In this document: positions 1 through 5,174 of the stretch, in pieces
Position numbering within the stretch: position 1 is the stretch's first letter
Layout of the letters: every line of letters begins with the position of its first letter
Assembly (NCBI GenBank): GCA_905215835.1
Contig: CAJMRR010000130.1
Coordinates: 1 to 5,819, forward strand
From: an uncultured bacterium
Lineage (GTDB): Bacteria; Actinomycetota; Coriobacteriia; Coriobacteriales; Coriobacteriaceae
DNA: 5,819 bases
Direction: 5' to 3'
Translations under genes and position numbers: made by a program
The notes under the pieces: model-generated
Seen by the model: the letters and a program-made list of their open reading frames with translations, nothing else
The model's database searches: none
Told to the model about the DNA's origin: nothing

Positions 1-109
1 GAACCCGGAGTATGTCGACCGCGAGCTCAACCCCGATGCGCCCGAGATTCCCGCCGGTCCTGCGCCGGTCGAGGGCATCATCATGGATTTTGATACGAAG
101 GAGGAGTAA
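1..109 (+). CDS. C-terminal tail of an upstream hydrogenase-operon gene, probably the HycF-type 4Fe-4S subunit (5' end outside window)
   Basis: An open frame runs from the window edge (first full codon at 2) to TAA at 107-109. It encodes about 35 residues, rich in Pro, Glu and Asp, ending in MDFDTKEE. The tail has no cysteines and no recognisable domain, so the identity comes from position only: in hyc and hyf operons the gene before hycG/hyfI encodes the polyferredoxin-like subunit HycF/HyfH. The stop lies 2 nt before the hycG start, and the hycG Shine-Dalgarno sequence sits inside these last codons, which implies translational coupling. The acidic, proline-rich end does not resemble the end of E. 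coli HycF as I recall it. It could be a lineage-specific tail, or the end of a different hydrogenase subunit. Confidence 0.6.
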   Translation, partial: NPEYVDRELNPDAPEIPAGPAPVEGIIMDFDTKEE

Positions 110-111
110 CC

Positions 112-894
112 ATGGCCGAACCCACGCTTTTGCCCGAGCGGCTTCAGTACCGCCCGACCAAGATCGAGCTCGACGAGAGCATTGAGAAGGCCAAGGCGAC
201 CCTTCTTAAGAAGATCAAGCGCTCGGTGTACGTCTACCGTGTCGACTGCGGCGGCTGCAACGGCTGTGAGATCGAGATCTTCGGTTCCATCACACCCGTC
301 TTCGACGTCGAGCGCTTTGGCATCAAGGTCGTGCCCTCGCCCCGTCACGCCGATGTGCTGCTGTACACCGGTGCCGTGACGCGTGCCATGCGCATGCCGG
401 CCCTGCGCGCCTTTGAGGCTGCACCCGATCCCAAGATCGTGGTGTCCTATGGCGCGTGCGGCTGCACCGGCGGCATCTTCTATGACAACTACTGCGTCTG
501 GGGCGGCACGGACAAGATTCTGCCGGTCGATGTCTACATCCCCGGCTGCCCGCCCAGCCCCGCGCAGACCATCTACGGCTTTGCCATGGCACTTGGTCTG
601 CTGGACCAAAAGCTCCATGCCGAGACCACGGTGGAGGCCGCCGGCGAGCAAGCCGATATCCTGCACCCCGGCGTGCCGTACAAGCTGCGCGTTGCCATTG
701 AGCGCGAGGCTCGCGCCATGAGCGGCTACCGTTACGGCCGCGACCTGGCCAATGAGTTTATGGATACGCTCGAGGGCGCGCCCAAGGGCGATATCCGCGG
801 TGCCATGGCGCTGCTCATCGACAAGCAGGACGATCCGCGCCGCGTCGAGGTGTACTCGGCGCTGCAGGATCTGGTGCTGGCCGGAGGTCGCTAG
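112..894 (+). CDS. hycG: HycG: formate hydrogenlyase small electron-transfer subunit (NuoB-like, [4Fe-4S])
   Basis: 260 residues, against about 255 for E. coli HycG, with near-continuous similarity from residue 20 to about 215. HycG belongs to the NuoB/Ech small-subunit family. It holds the [4Fe-4S] cluster next to the [NiFe] site of the large subunit HycE and passes electrons from the ferredoxin-like subunits; it works on the cytoplasmic face of the membrane arm. The cluster motifs are visible: DCGGCNGCEIE (Cys46, Cys49, Cys52), YGACG (Cys116) and IPGCPP (Cys146). The stretches around KKIKRS (33-38), PSPRHAD (75-81) and YCVWGGTDK (127-135) are typical of HycG/HyfI rather than of NuoB from complex I. 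An additional Cys118 follows Cys116. The ATG is preceded by an ideal AAGGAGGAG at 98-106. The stop directly abuts the next start. HyfI of hydrogenase-4 is the closest alternative, but hycI downstream favours the Hyc type. Confidence 0.96.
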   Translation: MAEPTLLPERLQYRPTKIELDESIEKAKATLLKKIKRSVYVYRVDCGGCNGCEIEIFGSITPVFDVERFGIKVVPSPRHADVLLYTGAVTRAMRMPALRAFEAAPDPKIVVSYGACGCTGGIFYDNYCVWGGTDKILPVDVYIPGCPPSPAQTIYGFAMALGLLDQKLHAETTVEAAGEQADILHPGVPYKLRVAIEREARAMSGYRYGRDLANEFMDTLEGAPKGDIRGAMALLIDKQDDPRRVEVYSALQDLVLAGGR

Positions 895-1476
895 ATGGAG
901 CTCACGGACCGCTCTGGTTACTTTGCGGGCCCCGGCATGCTCGGCGGCTCCTTTGGCGATGCCTCGCGCGCAAGCGACGAGGCCGCCGAGGGCGTCGCCG
1001 ACCCCTGCCTGGGCCATGCGCCCGACCAGGTGGTCTTCTACGAGCTTACGCGTAAGTTTGTGGAGACCGAGGAAGACGTTCCCCAGGAGGCCTGCGACGT
1101 GCTGTACTACACGCTCGCCGTGGGCCACCACACCGGCGTGCTCGACTGCTTTGAGCCGCGCCTGTCGGTGCCGGTGAACGTGTTCTATTCGCTCGTCGAC
1201 GCGTTGCCGGAGGGGGAGGCCAAAACCAAGTTCGAGGCCATCCGCTCCTTTGGCGAGTGCCAGCTTGACAAGGCAGCGGTGCCGTCGCTGCTCGAGGCCT
1301 GCGACACGCTGCTCGACGAGCGCGGTTTTCGTGGTTCGGCCAAGGCCGGCATCTCGGTGTTCGACGACGACTTTGGCCTGCATGCCCAGCAGGTCGCGTT
1401 CTTAATGAAGTTCCGCGATCTGGTGGAGCGCGTGCGCGATGTGTCGGGCGTGTATCTGACGGGGAGGTTGCAGTAA
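895..1476 (+). CDS. hycH: HycH: formate hydrogenlyase maturation protein, with N-terminal extension
   Basis: 193 residues. From about residue 46 it follows E. coli HycH (about 136 residues): VVFYELTRKF (46-55) corresponds to VVFSQLSRKF, and YYTLAVGHHTGVLDC (71-85) to YYSLAIGHHLGVIDC, with the VYLTGR end also shared. HycH (HyfJ in hydrogenase-4 operons) is needed for maturation of the FHL hydrogenase and is not thought to be part of the final complex; its biochemical role is poorly defined. The first 42 or so residues are Gly/Ala/Asp-rich with no counterpart in E. coli HycH, and the part after residue 130 is also somewhat longer. The start at 895 is supported by GGAGG at 883-887 with 7-nt spacing, and by direct abutment to the hycG stop. 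The stop overlaps the hycI start in TAATG. Identification is by alignment from memory, but the GHH block is distinctive. Confidence 0.92.
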   Translation: MELTDRSGYFAGPGMLGGSFGDASRASDEAAEGVADPCLGHAPDQVVFYELTRKFVETEEDVPQEACDVLYYTLAVGHHTGVLDCFEPRLSVPVNVFYSLVDALPEGEAKTKFEAIRSFGECQLDKAAVPSLLEACDTLLDERGFRGSAKAGISVFDDDFGLHAQQVAFLMKFRDLVERVRDVSGVYLTGRLQ

Positions 1477-1979
1477 TGGGTCGCGTTGCGGATGGTCGTG
1501 TGAACGGCGCCCCGTTTGCGGGTATCGTGCTCACGGCGGGAAGCGTGCTGCGTGCCGACGATGCCGCCGGCCCCGTGCTCTCCAAAAAGATGGAGGACGC
1601 ACCCATCGCCGGTTGGTACACCATTGACGGCGGTCAGACGCCCGAGGATGACATCATCGAGGTCAAGCGCGAGCGTCCGCCGCGTCTGGTCTTGGTCGAT
1701 GCCGCCGACATGGCGCTGCCCGTCGGCGCCATCCGCTTGCTCGACAAACGTGATGTGGCCCGCAAGTCGATGTTCACCACGCATTCGCTTCCCTTGTCGA
1801 TTCTGATCGAAGAGATTGAGCAATCGTGCGATGATATCGTCTTCGTCGGAATTCAGCCGGGCGACACGGAGTTCTACAACCCCATGTCCCCGGAAGTCTT
1901 TGACGCCGTGGACGCCGTGTACGACGCCGTGGCCGCCAACGACTTTTCCCACTTTGTCCGCTTGGGGCAAGAGCAGTAG
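1476..1979 (+). CDS. hycI: HycI: [NiFe]-hydrogenase maturation endopeptidase
   Basis: 167 residues, against 156 for E. coli HycI. HycI (peptidase family M52) removes the C-terminal peptide of the large subunit HycE after nickel insertion, the last step of hydrogenase maturation. The three Ni-binding residues of the family line up with constant spacing: Asp29 in LRADDAAGP (E. coli Asp16), Asp75 in LVLVDAADM (Asp62) and His103 in FTTHSLPL (His90). The intervals of 46 and 28 residues equal those of the E. coli enzyme. VFVGIQPGDTEFYNPMS also matches the VIFLGIQP region. The usual GDDGAG loop reads ADDAAG here. The protein starts about 13 residues before the E. coli start. The ATG shares one base with the hycH stop and has GGGGAGG at 1461-1467, 8 nt upstream. 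Its natural substrate would be the HycE encoded upstream of this window. Confidence 0.97.
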   Translation: MGRVADGRVNGAPFAGIVLTAGSVLRADDAAGPVLSKKMEDAPIAGWYTIDGGQTPEDDIIEVKRERPPRLVLVDAADMALPVGAIRLLDKRDVARKSMFTTHSLPLSILIEEIEQSCDDIVFVGIQPGDTEFYNPMSPEVFDAVDAVYDAVAANDFSHFVRLGQEQ

Positions 1980-2018
1980 GAGCACTTGTTCCATTTTGTT
2001 AGGAAAGAAGTGATTGAC

Positions 2019-2858
2019 ATGGCAGATTCCAAGGTGGAGTATCCCGCTCCCGATTGCCTGGCGCCCGCCGCGATCGAGGCCAAGACCGAGGTCGCCGGCG
2101 TGACCAAGGCTAACCTGCCGGTCGCTAAGGCCTTTCTGTTGGCAATGTTCGCCGGTGCGTTCATCGCCTTCGGCGGCCTGTTCTTTACCGTGTTCTTGAG
2201 CGACAGCACGCTGGGCTGGGGCGCCCAGCGCGCCGTGGGCGGCCTGTGCTTTTGCCTAGGCCTGGTGCTCGTGCTGGTGTGCGGCGCCGAGCTGTTTACC
2301 GGCAATTCGCTTATGGTCTGCGCGCTCAAGAGTAAAAAGATCACCCTGGCTCAGATGCTCAAGGCTTGGGTCGTCGTATGGGTCGGTAACTTTGTCGGTG
2401 CCCTGTTCATCGTCTTTTTGGTGTACATGGCCGGCATCTATAAACTCAACGGCGAGGCGGTCGCCAACTCCATGGTGAGCGTTGCCGCCGGCAAGGTGAC
2501 AATCGACTGGGTGACGATCTTCTTCCGCGGCATCCTGTGCAACATCTTTGTGTGCCTGGCCGTGTGGATCGGTACCGCCGGCAAGACCGTGGTCGATAAG
2601 GTCGTGGGCATTCTGCTGCCCATCGCCGCCTTTGTGGCCTGCGGTTTTGAGCACTGCGTTGCCAACATGTACTTTTTGCCCATGGGTGCCGTGATGCACG
2701 CGTGCGGCTATGGTGCCGACGTCGCCGGCGCCGATGCGCTCAACGCCGCGGGCATTGCGTTTAACCTGTCCGCCGCCACGCTGGGCAACATCGTGGGCGG
2801 CGCGGTTTTGGTCGCGCTCGGCTACTGGTTTATCTACGCCAAGAAGTCCGAGGCGTAA
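2019..2858 (+). CDS. focA: FNT-family formate channel (FocA/FocB type)
   Basis: 279 residues, the normal length for the formate/nitrite transporter family. These pentameric inner-membrane channels move formate in either direction; linked to FHL the likely job is formate re-import for H2 production. Six hydrophobic stretches are visible, roughly at 36-60, 70-95, 112-140, 160-187, 193-222 and 246-272. Family motifs are present: GAELFTGN (89-96), GNFVGA (123-128), RGILCN (170-175), GFEHCVANM (209-217) and GNIVGG (256-261). His212 corresponds to the central pore His209 of E. coli FocA. I chose the ATG at 2019, preceded by AGGAAAG at 2001-2007, over an in-frame TTG at 1986 without a good ribosome site. 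It follows hycI by 39 nt and is the last gene before a strong terminator. The family also includes nitrite and hydrosulfide channels; context makes formate most likely. FocA versus FocB cannot be settled. Confidence 0.93.
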   Translation: MADSKVEYPAPDCLAPAAIEAKTEVAGVTKANLPVAKAFLLAMFAGAFIAFGGLFFTVFLSDSTLGWGAQRAVGGLCFCLGLVLVLVCGAELFTGNSLMVCALKSKKITLAQMLKAWVVVWVGNFVGALFIVFLVYMAGIYKLNGEAVANSMVSVAAGKVTIDWVTIFFRGILCNIFVCLAVWIGTAGKTVVDKVVGILLPIAAFVACGFEHCVANMYFLPMGAVMHACGYGADVAGADALNAAGIAFNLSAATLGNIVGGAVLVALGYWFIYAKKSEA

Positions 2859-2880
2859 GGTACCGTCTATTTGACGTTTG

Positions 2881-2916
2881 GCCTCCCGCGGGGCGTTGCC
2901 GTGCGGGAGGCTTTTT
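2881..2916 (+). terminator. Intrinsic terminator closing the hyc-foc operon
   Basis: A perfect 9-bp GC-rich stem pairs 2881-2889 (GCCTCCCGC) with 2903-2911 (GCGGGAGGC), extended by a G-T wobble (2890/2902) and a possible 3-bp inner stem. Five T follow at 2912-2916. It lies 22 nt after the foc stop and 64 nt before the ATG of the next gene, so the molybdopterin gene is probably a separate transcription unit, or reached only by read-through. Confidence 0.92.
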
Positions 2917-2980
2917 GGATCTGGGGCTCGTTGCCGGGCTTTTGGCCTGTTGTGTTTGGCTGATGAAAGGGGTAATCGAG

Positions 2981-5098
2981 ATGGCATCTGCTGTTAAGCG
3001 TGACGGTCGCGCCGTGGTGACCACATGCGGGGGATGCTATGCCGATTGCGCCTTTGCGGCACACGTTGAGGACGGTCGTGTGGTGGCCGAGTTGCCGGTG
3101 CCGGGGCATCCGTGCGGTGCGCGTGCCCTGTGCGCCCGCGGACGGCATCGCTTGGCAATGCCGTTTGACGAGCGCGACCGCATTGTGCACCCTATGCGCC
3201 GACGAGCTGATGGCTCGGGGTTCGATGTGATTTCGTGGGACGAGGCGTTCGCGCAGATTGCCGAGCGTCTTTTGGGCATTGTTGACGAGTGCGGGCCTCG
3301 TGCGCTGGGTATGACGCTCGGCGTGCCCTCGTTCGACCGCTACTCGGCGTATCGCTTTATGCATGCGCTGGGCTCGCCCAACGTGTACGGTGCCGATGGC
3401 GCCTGCGAGGTAAGCCGTCTCACCGGCTGGGAGCACAGCCTGGGCTATAGTCCCGCTTCCGACCTGGCGCACACCGATTGCATTATGTATCTGGGGCGTT
3501 CCATCGTCGATTCGTCGACGATGGGGGCCGTTGATGCGCTCAACGATGCTCGTCGCCGTGGGGCGAAGATGATCGTGGTCGACCCCCGACGCAGCGGCTC
3601 GGCTGCGCTTGCCGACCGCTGGCTGCGCGTGCGCCCGGGCTGTGACCTGGCCTTGCTGCTGGGCATTGCACATGTGCTCATTGCCGAGGGCCTGTACGAC
3701 CACGAGTTCGTTGCCCGCTATACCACGGGTTTTGACGAGCTGGCGCAGGCGGCCCGTGCTTGGACGCCCGAGTGGGCCGAGTCGATGTGCGACGTGCCTG
3801 CCGCAGAGATTGTCGCTACGGCGCGCGATCTCGCTGCCTCCGCGCCTGCCGCTGTGGTAGATGCGGGCTTTCATGGTGGCATCGGTATCGCGTATGCCAA
3901 TAGCACCCAGACCGCGCGTGCTATCTGCTTGGTCGATGTGCTTCTGGGCTGCATCGGACATGCGGGCGGCGCGCTCAATCCGCCCACGCCGCTTGTGCTG
4001 GGCGACTTGGACCCTGCGCGTTTCGCGACGCCGTCGATGCCGCGTGAGCCCAAGTTGGGGTCCGAGCGCTATCCGCTCGTCGACCCCGAGCGCGGTCTGT
4101 GCACGACTATCGGTCAGTCGATTCTTGCCGGCGATTTGCGTGGGCTGATCGTTTACGCCAGCAATCCCGGCGCGGGCTATGGCAATGCGCAGGCTTGGTT
4201 GGGTATTTTGCAGCGGCTCGACTTGCTCGTGACGATTGATATTCGCTGGTCCGAGACGGCGCGCGCTTCCGACTTCGTGCTACCCGACGTGACGTATCTG
4301 GAGGCCGACCGCGGTGTGGGCACAGTGATGGGCGCCGACGATGCGCGCGTGTTCTACCGCAACGCCGTGCTGCCTGTGCAGCATGACGACACACGTCCCG
4401 GTCGGGAGATCTTTGCCGGTCTGGCGCAGGCGTGTGGCGTGGGCGAGTACTTCCAGTTTACGTCTGACGACCTGGCGGCTGCCCAGGTGGCGCCGTTTGG
4501 GATCAATCTGGACGAGCTCAAGGAGCGCGGCTGGGCCGACACGGGCGTTGCGTTGCCATCGCGTACGGGCGAGCCGGCGATTCCCTTGGATGGCGGCAAA
4601 ATTGCGCTGGCAAGCGACATATGGGAGCGAGCCGGCATGGGTCGTGTGCCCAACTGGATCGCTCCCATGGTGGAGCCCGGCCCGGGGATGTTTCGCCTCA
4701 TTAGCGGCAACCGTCCCTTTGAGTCGCATACTTCGCGCAGGCTCGCGGCCCAAGGTGCCGTCGAGGCTGGATCGGACCTGGATGCCGTACAGATGAATGC
4801 CGATGCTGCTGCGCACATGGGCATCGCCGACGGCGAGGTCGTCGAACTCGTGAGCGATATGGGCCGCGACCGCGTGCGCGTGGAGACGACGCCGTATCTG
4901 CATCCGGCGTGCATCTTCACCTCGGCCGCTCCCGGCGGGCGTTCGTTTGGCGCCGATGCTGGTGGCGCTCAAGCCTTGGGCGTGGGCCCGCTCGACCATA
5001 CGCCGTTGCGTTGGGACCCGTTGACGGGCGCTGCGCTCACCCAGGAAAACGCCGTTCGCGTGGAAAAGATTGCGGCGCGCGAGGATAATAACGACTGA
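2981..5098 (+). CDS. Cytoplasmic molybdopterin (bis-PGD) oxidoreductase with Cys ligand; substrate uncertain
   Basis: 705 residues, DMSO-reductase superfamily. A [4Fe-4S] motif lies at Cys16-x2-Cys19-x3-Cys23-x27-Cys51, followed by the usual RIVHPMRR (67-74) and SWDEA (85-89). The presumed metal ligand is Cys142 (TGC at 3404-3406) in GACEVSR. Cofactor-binding stretches include VVDPRR (199-204) and PGCDLALL (219-226), and a molydopterin-dinucleotide domain spans about 570-705. There is no Tat or Sec signal, so it should be cytoplasmic like FdhF, and its length is close to FdhF (715). However Glu143 stands where FdhH has His141, NPPTP (333-337) replaces the segment holding FdhH Arg333, and Arg53 replaces Lys44. 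By eye it is nearer thiosulfate/polysulfide-reductase catalytic subunits, which normally carry a Tat signal and partner subunits that are absent here. The ATG at 2981 has AAAGGGG at 2966-2972; an in-frame TTG at 2915 lies in the terminator T-run and is rejected. Family certain, substrate unknown. Confidence 0.93.
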   Translation: MASAVKRDGRAVVTTCGGCYADCAFAAHVEDGRVVAELPVPGHPCGARALCARGRHRLAMPFDERDRIVHPMRRRADGSGFDVISWDEAFAQIAERLLGIVDECGPRALGMTLGVPSFDRYSAYRFMHALGSPNVYGADGACEVSRLTGWEHSLGYSPASDLAHTDCIMYLGRSIVDSSTMGAVDALNDARRRGAKMIVVDPRRSGSAALADRWLRVRPGCDLALLLGIAHVLIAEGLYDHEFVARYTTGFDELAQAARAWTPEWAESMCDVPAAEIVATARDLAASAPAAVVDAGFHGGIGIAYANSTQTARAICLVDVLLGCIGHAGGALNPPTPLVLGDLDPARFATPSMPREPKLGSERYPLVDPERGLCTTIGQSILAGDLRGLIVYASNPGAGYGNAQAWLGILQRLDLLVTIDIRWSETARASDFVLPDVTYLEADRGVGTVMGADDARVFYRNAVLPVQHDDTRPGREIFAGLAQACGVGEYFQFTSDDLAAAQVAPFGINLDELKERGWADTGVALPSRTGEPAIPLDGGKIALASDIWERAGMGRVPNWIAPMVEPGPGMFRLISGNRPFESHTSRRLAAQGAVEAGSDLDAVQMNADAAAHMGIADGEVVELVSDMGRDRVRVETTPYLHPACIFTSAAPGGRSFGADAGGAQALGVGPLDHTPLRWDPLTGAALTQENAVRVEKIAAREDNND

Positions 5099-5106
5099 TT
5101 GATTCA
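5097..5106 (+). repeat. Direct repeat GATTGATTCA, copy 1
   Basis: Exact 10-bp match to 5142-5151, 45 bp apart start to start. This copy overlaps the stop codon of the molybdopterin gene. It may be an operator half or a chance match in an AT-richer spacer. Confidence 0.5.
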
Positions 5107-5124
5107 GCCGATCGAGTTGGCTGA
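5104..5124 (+). other. Weak 6-bp hairpin after the molybdopterin gene
   Basis: TCAGCC (5104-5109) pairs with GGCTGA (5119-5124) across a 9-nt loop. No T-run follows directly, so it is at best a poor terminator or an mRNA-end stabiliser. It is recorded because it is the only stem near the 3' end of the gene. Confidence 0.3.
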
Positions 5125-5132
5125 TAGTTTGA

Positions 5133-5142
5133 CGTTCGAACG
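5133..5142. promoter_or_regulatory. Perfect palindrome CGTTCGAACG upstream of selA, possible operator
   Basis: A 10-bp perfect palindrome 32 nt before the selA ATG. It overlaps a -35-like TTGACG (5129-5134) and touches copy 2 of the direct repeat. No convincing -10 box sits at the right spacing, so a promoter here is only a possibility. No known regulator site is recognised. Confidence 0.3.
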
Positions 5143-5151
5143 ATTGATTCA
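5142..5151 (+). repeat. Direct repeat GATTGATTCA, copy 2
   Basis: Second exact copy of the 10-bp word at 5097-5106, located 23 nt before the selA start and just upstream of its ribosome-binding region. Confidence 0.5.
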
Positions 5152-5174
5152 CTTTTGGTTTTGAAAGGCCTCAT

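Noticed and set aside
1986..2018. In-frame TTG start for the formate channel
   Set aside because: No Shine-Dalgarno sequence stands at useful distance, whereas AGGAAAG lies before the ATG at 2019, and 279 residues is the usual family length.
2915..2980. In-frame TTG start for the molybdopterin gene, giving 22 extra residues with a hydrophobic run that might mimic a signal peptide
   Set aside because: The TTG lies inside the T-run of the terminator and has no ribosome site. The ATG at 2981 has AAAGGGG at good spacing and begins just before the cluster motif, as in cytoplasmic homologues. No twin-arginine motif is present.
3404..3406. Possible selenocysteine codon at the metal-ligand position of the molybdopterin enzyme
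   Set aside because: The codon is TGC (Cys), not TGA, so selenocysteine is not encoded there despite selA nearby.
2867..3961. Long open frame on the - strand (364 codons) opposite the molybdopterin gene
   Set aside because: It is a shadow of GC-rich codon bias on the other strand. It has no recognisable motif or ribosome site, and the + strand frame has clear family motifs over its whole length.
5129..5155. Sigma-70-like promoter for selA starting from TTGACG
   Set aside because: The -35 match is good, but nothing resembling TATAAT lies 16-18 nt downstream; the best stretch there (CACTTT) is poor and too close.
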